Below are positions 34,479-42,255 of a DNA stretch of 64,000 bases, piece by piece. Positions within the stretch are counted from its first letter, which is position 1. Each line of letters begins with the position of its first letter. The position numbers and the translations under genes are program-made. The DNA lies in the IMG/VR virus record IMGVR_UViG_3300003877_000001, positions 248,001 through 312,000 of that record. One strand, written 5' to 3'. This DNA is from a virus. A model generated the notes under the pieces. That model saw only the letters and a list, made by a program, of their open reading frames with translations. It had not been told where the DNA came from and ran no database searches.

Positions 34479-35054
34479 CTAATAACCAATTTTTTCTAAT
34501 CTTTTATATAATCTAACACCGTTATTAATAGATGCTGAAAAATCATTAAAAAGATGCGTTCCCTTATCATACCCATGTTTATTTATAAACATTGATTTAT
34601 TATTTTTAAATGCTTTTCTAACTTTAACTTCATCTTTTTTTCTATTTAAAGCATATGATAATTTAGTAAAAATTTTATATTCTGCAATTGCCCAATATTG
34701 AATTTCTCTACCAAATTCTTTCATTAATTCCCAGCTTTCTTTTATTTTTAATTTAATCTTTTTAAACCATAATTTAAATTTACAGGTTTTTTTTATTTCT
34801 AATGGATTTGAAGCAAACGGATTATCTTCATACTCATTAGTAATTAATTTACTCCAATTTAACACATTTGTTGGTGTTTTAGCATTTTCATTAGCAATAG
34901 TATTTAATTCATCTACTTTACGTAGAACACTATTAAAATGTTTTTCATATGTTTCCTTATCTTTATTATATTGAATAGCATTCTTCAATCCTTTTAAAAA
35001 AACATTGTTTTTTCTTTTTTCTACCTTTTTAAAATTTCTTTTAAATATTTTCAT
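34479..35054 (-). CDS. Basic helical protein, unknown
   Basis: 191 residues, very rich in Lys. Mostly helical, for example KKIKLKIKESWELMKEFGRE and RKKDEVKVRKAFKNNKSMFI. No known motif. The charge suggests nucleic-acid or membrane contact. It begins the unit 34479-32960, with a one-mismatch late-type motif 33 nt upstream. Confidence 0.6.
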   Translation of the reverse strand: MKIFKRNFKKVEKRKNNVFLKGLKNAIQYNKDKETYEKHFNSVLRKVDELNTIANENAKTPTNVLNWSKLITNEYEDNPFASNPLEIKKTCKFKLWFKKIKLKIKESWELMKEFGREIQYWAIAEYKIFTKLSYALNRKKDEVKVRKAFKNNKSMFINKHGYDKGTHLFNDFSASINNGVRLYKRLEKIGY

Positions 35055-35087
35055 AATTATAAGTTTTTATATTTTATTATTATTAAC

Positions 35088-35096
35088 TATAAATAG
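35088..35096 (-). promoter_or_regulatory. Late-type motif, one mismatch (CTATTTATA)
   Basis: Minus strand ACTATTTATAG, 33 nt before the ATG at 35054, similar spacing to the copies at 14084, 47474 and 48682. Confidence 0.35.
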
Positions 35097-35121
35097 TCAT
35101 AACTTCTGAAACTAGATTAAT

Positions 35122-36498
35122 TTAAAGTTGTAATTTTTTTTCTATCACACTTTCATAGAAATTTGCTCGATTATTTGTTACATTTTTTAAGTTGTATTTT
35201 ACGCTGAATGTATCATATAATCCTTGACCAATTTTATTTCTATACTCTTCATCTAGAATTAATTTCTTTAATGCTTTGTACCAATACTTATCTGTATTCT
35301 TTTTATTTGGAATTAATACACAATTCACACCATCAACACCATCAACATTATATGGTGGAATATCTGTTGTAACAACAGGTATTTTTCTACTCCAACATTC
35401 TACTTGTTTTAGATTAGACTTCATCTTATTAAACATATTATCTGCAAGTGGTGCAATTGATATATCTGTTTCATTTAAAACTTCAGCATAAATATTAGCT
35501 TTTCTTGTCCAACGTCTAGCATATCTATCTTCGTTTGGATATGTATCTCTTTCAAATTTATCCAACCATTTAAGATATTCCTTATCAGTTATAAGATAAT
35601 GATTATTTGTTAATATTTTTTCATATTCAAGATATACAGATTCTACCGATTTAATATCTCTTTTATTACTATGAAATATATTATCTTTAAATCTTTCAAT
35701 TAAGTCAGCAGGTACATTAGGTATTTTATTAATATCACCACCACTTTTATTTATTGCTTTTACCATTTTACTATCCCAAAGTCTTCTTTTTTGAAGTTCT
35801 TTTCCAAAATCTTCATTAAACTTAACATCTGTTGTTGTTCCTTGGGTATCCCAACCAGCAACAATTATTTTAAATTTACCTTTAGTTTGTGAATCTGCTT
35901 CAAGCCTATTTATAGCACCAACTAATTGTTGAACATCATTCATGTGTGATGAACCAGCCATATAAGATATTCTAACAAGACCATCTGGATCTGGTTTTCT
36001 TTTATCTCTAAATTGTTTCATCCAAGTAGGATCAACAGAGTTAGGAAAAACCATAACATTATCTTTAGCTGTAATTTTTTTTATCTCACTAGCAAATAAA
36101 TCACTTGTAGTGGTAACAAAATCAGCTAGTTTAATATTATCAACAATATCTTGATGTAATTTTTGATCGATTGATGCTCTATAAAATGGGTGTGTTTTAT
36201 CTAAATGCCAGTAATCATCAATATCCATAACCATGATTACACCAGCAGCACTTAATTCATTTTTAAGTTTAATCATATTATCAACACCACCAATAAGTTG
36301 TCTATGATAATTAATTATATGAAAACCCTTTAAATATTCAACAACATTAGGGTCATTAAAATCTAAATCTGAATTTATTTCTACATGGAATTTATCTGAG
36401 TGATCTCTTTCTAATTGAATTGCAGGGGTATTAGTTCTGAAATAATTAACACCAGCAGCATCTTTGTTGTGAAATAATATTTTAATTCTATCATCCAT
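35122..36498 (-). CDS. GT-B-type glycosyltransferase (GT4-like)
   Basis: 458 residues. The N-terminal Rossmann domain has HNKDAAGVNYFRTNTPAIQL and VMDIDDYWHL. The C-terminal domain has RISYMAGSSHMNDVQQLV and IAPLADNMFNKMKSNLKQVE with CWSRKIPVVTTDIPPY, the donor-binding 'K..E' type signature of GT4-like enzymes. FPNSVD is the typical inter-domain motif. It presumably transfers a sugar to phage DNA, virion protein or host surface; the target is not visible. It is a single-gene unit between a late-type motif and the 35054 unit. Confidence 0.78.
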   Translation of the reverse strand: MDDRIKILFHNKDAAGVNYFRTNTPAIQLERDHSDKFHVEINSDLDFNDPNVVEYLKGFHIINYHRQLIGGVDNMIKLKNELSAAGVIMVMDIDDYWHLDKTHPFYRASIDQKLHQDIVDNIKLADFVTTTSDLFASEIKKITAKDNVMVFPNSVDPTWMKQFRDKRKPDPDGLVRISYMAGSSHMNDVQQLVGAINRLEADSQTKGKFKIIVAGWDTQGTTTDVKFNEDFGKELQKRRLWDSKMVKAINKSGGDINKIPNVPADLIERFKDNIFHSNKRDIKSVESVYLEYEKILTNNHYLITDKEYLKWLDKFERDTYPNEDRYARRWTRKANIYAEVLNETDISIAPLADNMFNKMKSNLKQVECWSRKIPVVTTDIPPYNVDGVDGVNCVLIPNKKNTDKYWYKALKKLILDEEYRNKIGQGLYDTFSVKYNLKNVTNNRANFYESVIEKKLQL

Positions 36499-36522
36499 AT
36501 TTTATAATTTTTTATAATTTAT

Positions 36523-36531
36523 TATAAATAC
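36523..36531 (-). promoter_or_regulatory. Late-type promoter motif GTATTTATA
   Basis: Minus-strand GTATTTATAAT, 24 nt before the ATG at 36498. Confidence 0.5.
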
Positions 36532-36584
36532 GATGAAAATTTTAAAAATCACAATTTTTATCAAAAATAAATGATTTATTTTAA

Positions 36585-36620
36585 AACAGCAAAACTCGGT
36601 ACATATCTTGATGTATCGAG
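36585..36620 (-). terminator. Intrinsic terminator after the 36662 gene
   Basis: Minus strand CTCGATACAT-loop-ATGTACCGAG (one mismatch) followed by TTTT. Confidence 0.65.
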
Positions 36621-36656
36621 TTTCGAATCCTTTTCTTCCTTATATGGTAAGATAGA
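36621..36656 (-). other. Conserved 3'-UTR box, copy 2
   Basis: Minus strand ATCTTACCAT, short spacer, GGAAGAA, between the stop codon at 36662 and the terminator. It matches the box at 2117-2152 in content, order and position. Confidence 0.5.
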
Positions 36657-36661
36657 GAAAT

Positions 36662-37066
36662 TTATATTTCTTCTTTTACTGTTACAGTTGATTCTGTTTT
36701 CTTTTTAGAAGTCATTTTCTTTTTTGGAACTGGTTCTGTTTTAATTTTAGTTGAAATATGTTTTTTTATTGGTTCACTTTTAATTTTAGTTGATATTGGC
36801 TTCTTTACTGGTTTCTTTGCACTAGGCTTTTGAAGTCTATTGAACTCATTTTCACTTATTTCAATAACATTAATTAATTGTTTTGCTCTTAGACTTTGAA
36901 TTGAAACTGGTAATTTTCTACATGAAAGAACAATTTCATTATCAGCATTTAATTCATGATATTTTTTTTGAAAACCAACATGATATTCGATTTTCACTTT
37001 CATATCTTTATTAATGTGTCTCTTAGGTAATTTACCTGTAACATTCTTTATTTTATAATATGACAT
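36662..37066 (-). CDS. Virion-type protein with basic Pro/Lys tail
   Basis: 134 residues. A compact N-terminal domain of about 85 residues (MSYYKIKNVTGKLPKRHINK) precedes a Lys/Pro/Thr-rich tail with repeats such as KKPISTKIKSEPIKKHISTK. Short 'k..n.tg' leading domains with a disordered tail are found in head or tail accessory proteins of large phages, so a virion role is inferred. It follows the ParB-like gene by 12 nt. Confidence 0.6.
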   Translation of the reverse strand: MSYYKIKNVTGKLPKRHINKDMKVKIEYHVGFQKKYHELNADNEIVLSCRKLPVSIQSLRAKQLINVIEISENEFNRLQKPSAKKPVKKPISTKIKSEPIKKHISTKIKTEPVPKKKMTSKKKTESTVTVKEEI

Positions 37067-37078
37067 ATTTTTATATTT

Positions 37079-37930
37079 TTAATTTAAACCTTGTACCATA
37101 ATATCACCATACTTAATACCATCATAACCCATCTGTTTTGCTTTTTCAGCAACAGCACGATTAATAATACTATCAGTACTTACATTATGATTTTTTGAAA
37201 TTTTATTAAAATCAATATTAGGAAACCAACTATTCGCTAATACTGAAACAGGATTAATATCACTTTTAAATGTTAAATCTAAATCATTTGTATTGAGAAT
37301 ATTATCAAATTCCATTTCATATTTATTATATCCATCAACAGGTTTTAATGAAAAGAAGTTTCCAACCTTTGAAATTTCACTAATTTCATCTCTTCTATAA
37401 CCTGTTATTTTCTTTGGTTTTTTACCAGATGTTTCATCGTGTAAAATTTCTTTATCATCATCTTCTAATTCACCTTCTAATGTTGTTAAAAAATCACCAC
37501 CATCAGTACCTTCAGAATCAATATCATTCATTCCGTTAATTTGATCTTGTGCAACTACTTCCATTACACTTTCTTGATTTTCATATTCAAAAATGTCCTG
37601 TATTTTATTTAATAATCTTATGGCATCTTTTTGCGATAACATTATTTGAAGTGCTTTAATTGGGACTGCACGACTTAATGCAGCAACATATCTATGATGC
37701 CCATCTAACACTTTCATTTCTTTTGATATCCAAATAGGTTGAACATTATCCATATCTATTTGAGATACTTTATCTTGTGCTACTATTCCTTGTGATGGTA
37801 TTAATTCATCTGGATCAATTTGAAGATACTTATAATCAACACCTTCCTTATCTAACATATTTAATGTATAATTAAAAGGAGCGTTCACTTGGGGTAACCA
37901 CATTGGTTTATAACGTAGGTCTATACTCAT
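37079..37930 (-). CDS. ParB-like domain protein
   Basis: 283 residues. KYLQIDPDELIPSQGIVAQD then QPIWISKEMKVLDGHHRYVA fits the ParB/Srx N-terminal fold (catalytic or nucleotide-binding 'DGHHRy.Aa' motif). No HTH typical of partition ParB is evident, so chromosome partition is unlikely. The same DGHHRY block occurs in the CCA-adding fusion at 42256. Such ParB-like domains are common in phage 'polyvalent' proteins. The first 23 nt overlap the end of the mobile endonuclease gene, which appears to have inserted just before it. Confidence 0.7.
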   Translation of the reverse strand: MSIDLRYKPMWLPQVNAPFNYTLNMLDKEGVDYKYLQIDPDELIPSQGIVAQDKVSQIDMDNVQPIWISKEMKVLDGHHRYVAALSRAVPIKALQIMLSQKDAIRLLNKIQDIFEYENQESVMEVVAQDQINGMNDIDSEGTDGGDFLTTLEGELEDDDKEILHDETSGKKPKKITGYRRDEISEISKVGNFFSLKPVDGYNKYEMEFDNILNTNDLDLTFKSDINPVSVLANSWFPNIDFNKISKNHNVSTDSIINRAVAEKAKQMGYDGIKYGDIMVQGLN

Positions 37931-38852
37931 TTTCTAATTTATTTTCTAATATTTTTTCAATGCTATTATATTCATAATATGGAATTCTAATTAAATGAAT
38001 ATTATTTTTTATTGAAAATTCGTTTTTTAATTTATCATTTATTTGTCTTTCTTTAAATCCCTTAAAACCCCCAAATATTTTTACTACTTCAAAATGTTGT
38101 TTACCATCATATTCAATTAAAATATTTCTATTGGGTAAATAAAAATCAAACAATAAATTTGATTTATTTATACAACCGTCAAATTTTTTTTGACCATTAA
38201 ATACAATACCTCTTTTTACTAAATACTCTCTAATTCGTTTTTCACCTTTAGATTCCCTACATGTTGGACATCCTTGACCAGATAAATGTGAATTTGGTGT
38301 TTGTTTAAATATTCCATGTTTTAAACAAATAATTTCAACTTTTGTCATATAATTATAATATGACGAATTATCGTAATTATATTTATCACCATGTACTTCC
38401 TTTGCTTTTTTAATGAATTCTTCTTTTGTTAATGAAAACTTATCACTTAAAATATCTTTACCACATTTTAAACAACCATGTCTCATATGATTATTAGGTG
38501 TTTGTTTAAACATTCCATGTTCTAAACATATTATATTAACTTTCGTATTTGAGTTGATGTATTCAACTAAGGTATAATCATATTTATCACCATGTACTTC
38601 CTTTCCTTTTTTAATAAATTCTTCTTTTGTTAATGAAAATTTTTTTGATAAAATTTCGTTTCTACATTTAGAACAATTACTTCCTGTGTAATGATTCTTA
38701 GGATAAACACTAAATAATCCATGTTCTGGACATATAATATCAATCTTAGTACTAATATTAATATATCTAACTAAAGAATAGTCATATCTATTACCATGTA
38801 TTTTTTTTGATTTTTCTATAAACTTTTCATTAGTAAGTCTTTTCACTATCAT
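37908..38852 (-). CDS. Zinc-finger repeat plus VSR-like homing endonuclease
   Basis: 314 residues. Three repeats of about 60 residues (VHGDKYDYTLVEYINSNTKV; IICLEHGMFKQTPNNH; CxxC) are the DUF723-type DNA-binding units. The C-terminal nuclease resembles VSR/EDxHD enzymes: FDFYLPNRNILIEYDGKQHF with the catalytic Asp/Glu and His, and IHLIRIPYYEYNSI. These occur as free-standing mobile endonucleases in phages. It shares 23 nt with the ParB-like gene downstream. A decayed, internally deleted relative lies at 27692-27916. Confidence 0.8.
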   Translation of the reverse strand: MIVKRLTNEKFIEKSKKIHGNRYDYSLVRYINISTKIDIICPEHGLFSVYPKNHYTGSNCSKCRNEILSKKFSLTKEEFIKKGKEVHGDKYDYTLVEYINSNTKVNIICLEHGMFKQTPNNHMRHGCLKCGKDILSDKFSLTKEEFIKKAKEVHGDKYNYDNSSYYNYMTKVEIICLKHGIFKQTPNSHLSGQGCPTCRESKGEKRIREYLVKRGIVFNGQKKFDGCINKSNLLFDFYLPNRNILIEYDGKQHFEVVKIFGGFKGFKERQINDKLKNEFSIKNNIHLIRIPYYEYNSIEKILENKLENEYRPTL

Positions 38853-38858
38853 AAATAC
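38850..38858 (-). promoter_or_regulatory. Late-type-like motif at the endonuclease start
   Basis: Minus strand GTATTTATG, where ATG is the start codon itself. Either leaderless or coincidental. Confidence 0.2.
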
Positions 38859-38904
38859 TCACTAATTGTTTTTTATTTAAACACTTTTGATTATATCTCA
38901 TAAA

Positions 38905-39762
38905 TTATCCAGTACTATCAATAAAATTGATATCTTTAATGGAAATTTTTTCAGGTGATTTATATGATTTGCTTCTTGCTCTATGAGTATAAACGAAGAA
39001 TCCATTTTTATCCGCACCTAAACTAACCCCATCAATTTTTTGTGTTTTATTTTTTAATTCTTCTGATTTAATTAATCCATGAAGATAACCACCTTCCTTA
39101 TATTTACTACCAGATGAAATATATGGTAATATCTTTTCTTTCATTTCTTTTGAAATTGATTTTGAACGTTTTAATGATTCTTTTGGGTTTACTTTAGATT
39201 CATTAATTAATATTTTCAACTCTTCAGAAATTATTTTATTTAACTTATTATTAGATTCTACTAATGCAAAACTACCATCAGTAACACGATAAACATTAAT
39301 CTGATATAGGTCACCTAGTTCTTCTTTCATTTTTGCGAAAACTACCATTTCCTTTTCTCTATCATCATAAACATTTATCGTATCTACATCTGGATATCGA
39401 TTAAGATATTGTCTTATTCGATCATCTTTCTCACCCCCACCTTGTTTTAAAGATAATTCATCAAACACAATATTGTGTGATTGTAATATCTTTTCTATTT
39501 CAGGTTGTAGTTTTTTTAGTCGTGAAGTGAGCATAATTGTTTTGGTGTCACTCTTAGTCGTATCACTTCTAAATTGGTTTAAAACACTTGGGATTGGGTT
39601 TATCTTAAATACTTTCATATTTAAGCTGTCAGGTCTACCCCACCATCCAACATGTGGATAATCTTTACCTGTTTTTGTTTTCCATAATTTCTTACCTTCA
39701 TCAGGCATTGGTGTATCCATAAGAGTACCATCAAAATCATAAAAGGATAATGTTGTTATCAT
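38905..39762 (-). CDS. HAD-family phosphatase, RNA-repair-like
   Basis: 285 residues. FYDFDGTLMDTP (nucleophile Asp9, acid/base Asp11) and TKTIMLTSRLKK give HAD motifs I and II; INVYDDREKEMVVF holds motif IV. The last 90 residues form an extra domain. HAD proteins of this kind occur next to 2H phosphoesterases as RNA- or nucleotide-end processing pairs; here the 2H gene is 10 nt away. A 3' or 5' phosphatase role on RNA ends is inferred. Confidence 0.75.
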   Translation of the reverse strand: MITTLSFYDFDGTLMDTPMPDEGKKLWKTKTGKDYPHVGWWGRPDSLNMKVFKINPIPSVLNQFRSDTTKSDTKTIMLTSRLKKLQPEIEKILQSHNIVFDELSLKQGGGEKDDRIRQYLNRYPDVDTINVYDDREKEMVVFAKMKEELGDLYQINVYRVTDGSFALVESNNKLNKIISEELKILINESKVNPKESLKRSKSISKEMKEKILPYISSGSKYKEGGYLHGLIKSEELKNKTQKIDGVSLGADKNGFFVYTHRARSKSYKSPEKISIKDINFIDSTG

Positions 39763-39772
39763 AATTCTTTAT

Positions 39773-40153
39773 TTAAAGGTAACCAACTTCTGCAACTTTT
39801 CCACTTAATTCGATTGCGAATTGAATTGGTTTCCAATTAGTTATTTTATTTGACATAAAAGGTTTTCCACCTTCTTTTCTATTAACAGCTATTGTTATGT
39901 GTGGTATTACATTATCAGTAGGTACAATGGTTTCTACCATAGCTGCCATTGCTAAATCAGACATACCTATCTTAACAACTCTTAGTTGTGCTGTCATACC
40001 TAAATATTTTTCATATTCTTCTTTAATTTCACCCATGTTAAGTGTCATATGGTGTGCCACATTTTCCCAACCTTCAGGAATTTCAGAATATTGTAATAGC
40101 TTTGTTCTAGATGGTTCATCTAAAACCAATGCAGTATATGAAACCTTACCCAT
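39773..40153 (-). CDS. 2H phosphoesterase (2'-5' RNA ligase-like)
   Basis: 126 residues. The two diagnostic H-x-T motifs are H35-M-T37 (VAHHMTLNMG) and H85-I-T87 (VIPHITIAVN). 2H enzymes open 2',3'-cyclic phosphates or act on ADP-ribose 1'',2''-cyclic phosphate. Its neighbour is the HAD phosphatase, which suggests a joint RNA-end repair step. Its start overlaps the stop of the exported protein gene by one base. Confidence 0.82.
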   Translation of the reverse strand: MGKVSYTALVLDEPSRTKLLQYSEIPEGWENVAHHMTLNMGEIKEEYEKYLGMTAQLRVVKIGMSDLAMAAMVETIVPTDNVIPHITIAVNRKEGGKPFMSNKITNWKPIQFAIELSGKVAEVGYL

Positions 40154-41262
40154 TATTTTATTTCGTTATATTTAACAATTCGTACTCTTTCGTTACCAAC
40201 AACATCAATTACCTTAATTTTTAATTCTTGGTCTGTAATATCAATGAAAAATGGTTTTGTATATTCTTTAAATTTATCAACATTATTTAGTTGAACCATT
40301 ATTTTACTTACACCTGATTTATTATCTATTGCAGTTAATGTTATTTTTCTCAAATTTGTTAATTCGTTTTTTATGATTTCTTCATTAACAAAAATTTCTG
40401 GTGGTATTGCATCTAAATAAAATTCAAATATATTTTCATTTTCTTTATTATTAATCCAATCATTAGAAAAATACCACAATATATGTTCACCATCATTTAG
40501 TTTATTTAATTTTATCGGTTCAATATATTTTATAAATTCTGTACTATCAAAATTATAATATGTTGAATTTACACCAACACCATCAATATCTTCACTAATT
40601 AAATTTATCACATCATTAGGTGATAGTAATATATTAACATCCCCTATATATGTTTTTGGTGGTGAATTGTCAATCCCAAAATTAAAATTATTATTATCAT
40701 AGTCATACGATAATTCACTAATTTTTTCTACATTACCAACATTATCAACACTATAAAACTTTAAATCAATATCAATACCAGCCTCAAATATAATAAAATT
40801 TTCATATAATGTAAAGTTTTTTCCATTAATTGAGTAATAAATTTTATCAACACCAGATAATTCATCTTCTCCAACTAATTCAATTTTTAAATCATCACCA
40901 TAATATCTTTTACCTCTAAAAACATATGTTTCTTTAGAAATAAAATTTACCTTTGTTTTTGGTGCTTTACTATCTGCATATATTTTCCATATTTGTTCTC
41001 CAAATGGATAAACATATTTACCTGTTGAATCCATTTCCCATTTAGTTCTTAAATAGTTTATTCCTTCGGTATCTAAATAAAAGGGTTTTTTTAACATTAC
41101 ACCATCTAAATTTGGTGATGATAATGTAATATATATGGGGAGTTTTTTATTCCAAAATATCTTTTCCCCATCAACATATGATTTTTCTATTTCTGTATGT
41201 TGTATTTGTGCTAAACCTATATTAGATAATAGTAAAAATATAATAAATAATATATATTTCAT
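40153..41262 (-). CDS. Secreted Ig-like (OmpL47-type) protein
   Basis: 369 residues. MKYILFIIFLLLSNIGLAQ is a good signal peptide with cleavage after A18 (LAQ). The mature part has three similar beta-sandwich units with 'D..SGV..i.ysing..f..Y' (DELSGVDKIYYSINGKNFTL; DIDGVGVNSTYYNFDSTEF; DNKSGVSKIMVQLNNVDKF), the OmpL47/Ig-like pattern of Bacteroidota surface proteins. Signal-bearing genes are rare in phages. It follows the lipoprotein gene, so a periplasmic or outer-membrane role in lysis or exclusion is suggested. Confidence 0.7.
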   Translation of the reverse strand: MKYILFIIFLLLSNIGLAQIQHTEIEKSYVDGEKIFWNKKLPIYITLSSPNLDGVMLKKPFYLDTEGINYLRTKWEMDSTGKYVYPFGEQIWKIYADSKAPKTKVNFISKETYVFRGKRYYGDDLKIELVGEDELSGVDKIYYSINGKNFTLYENFIIFEAGIDIDLKFYSVDNVGNVEKISELSYDYDNNNFNFGIDNSPPKTYIGDVNILLSPNDVINLISEDIDGVGVNSTYYNFDSTEFIKYIEPIKLNKLNDGEHILWYFSNDWINNKENENIFEFYLDAIPPEIFVNEEIIKNELTNLRKITLTAIDNKSGVSKIMVQLNNVDKFKEYTKPFFIDITDQELKIKVIDVVGNERVRIVKYNEIK

Positions 41263-41939
41263 TAATTAAACTCTTTTTTTATTTTCTTTTTTATTTGCTC
41301 CAATTCTTTTTTTAATCTTGGATTTAAATTTTTTCCACCTTTGATTACTGTTATTGAATCAAGTCTTGGCTGTCCAATTATAACTTCACCGTTTTCTCTT
41401 ACATATATAGAAATAAGATTATATTTATCTAATCTAGTAATGTAATTACCTGCTGGTAAATTTTCAAAAGTTGATGCTTCTATTGGTACTTTTACTTCTG
41501 GAACTGAAGTTTTGTCTTTTTTTACTATTTCATCACTTTCGCCTGATAATTTTCGTATTCTATCCAATTCTTTTTTTATACGATCAATTTCCGAAAGTAA
41601 CTTTTTTTTTAGTTTATCGTTTTCTTTTTTTTTATATTCATAAGCAAGACTTTCCATCTTATCTGCTCTTTCATCTAATGAATCTAATTTAGATATTAAA
41701 GATAATTTTGTTAATAATATTTTATCTAAAATACTATTAACATTTTCCTTATTTTCATCAAAATCAATATTTAAATCTCTTGCTAATTGAATTATTGAAT
41801 CTTCCTTTGTTAAAATACCACTAGAAAATTCAACATTTCTATCCTCATTAACCACTTCTGGTGATTTATCACAAGATATTAGTATAATAAGAAGACTATT
41901 TACTAAGAAGTATTTCCAGAACTTTATCAACTCTTTCAT
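41262..41939 (-). CDS. Lipoprotein with coiled coil, o-spanin-like
   Basis: 225 residues. The start LIKFWKYFLVNSLLIILISC ends in a lipobox (L-I-S-C24), so it is likely lipid-anchored in the outer membrane. Residues about 55-140 are a charged coiled coil (KLSLISKLDSLDERADKMES; KKLLSEIDRIKKELDRIRKL). It overlaps the membrane protein gene 41896-42207 by 44 nt. An inner-membrane coiled-coil protein overlapping an outer-membrane lipoprotein is the layout of two-component spanins, which fuse the membranes at lysis. It is longer than classical o-spanins. Confidence 0.6.
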   Translation of the reverse strand: MKELIKFWKYFLVNSLLIILISCDKSPEVVNEDRNVEFSSGILTKEDSIIQLARDLNIDFDENKENVNSILDKILLTKLSLISKLDSLDERADKMESLAYEYKKKENDKLKKKLLSEIDRIKKELDRIRKLSGESDEIVKKDKTSVPEVKVPIEASTFENLPAGNYITRLDKYNLISIYVRENGEVIIGQPRLDSITVIKGGKNLNPRLKKELEQIKKKIKKEFN

Positions 41940-42207
41940 TAGTTTTATCTATTTTATCATTTAATTTAGTATTGGCATCTTGAATATTTTCTAATTGTTG
42001 TAAAAGCAACTCATAGTTTACCCCTTCAAGATTTTTAACCCTTCCATTTAGTTCAGCATAATTTTTATCATGTTCATCATGACGATAATTACTAACCATG
42101 TAATTACCAATACCAGTTCCTATAACAGCAACAATAAGTATTACATTATACCAATTTCCAATCTTATTGAACATACCTTTTACACCGCTATTTATCTTTT
42201 CTGTCAT
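41896..42207 (-). CDS. Inner-membrane coiled-coil protein, i-spanin-like
   Basis: 103 residues from the ATG at 42207 (a TTG two codons upstream is the alternative). One membrane helix near 18-37 (YNVILIVAVIGTGIGNYMV) is followed by an all-helical charged tail (LLLQQLENIQDANTKLNDKI). That is the form of an i-spanin, with the tail in the periplasm. The overlap with the lipoprotein gene supports the pairing. Confidence 0.6.
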   Translation of the reverse strand: MTEKINSGVKGMFNKIGNWYNVILIVAVIGTGIGNYMVSNYRHDEHDKNYAELNGRVKNLEGVNYELLLQQLENIQDANTKLNDKIDKTNERVDKVLEILLSK

Positions 42208-42244
42208 TATCAAATATTTAATTAAGAATAATATTATATTCTAA

Positions 42245-42253
42245 TATAAATAC
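42245..42253 (-). promoter_or_regulatory. Late-type promoter motif GTATTTATA
   Basis: Minus-strand GGTATTTATAT, 37 nt before the ATG at 42207, leading the spanin-like/RNA-repair unit. Confidence 0.5.
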
Positions 42254-42255
42254 CT

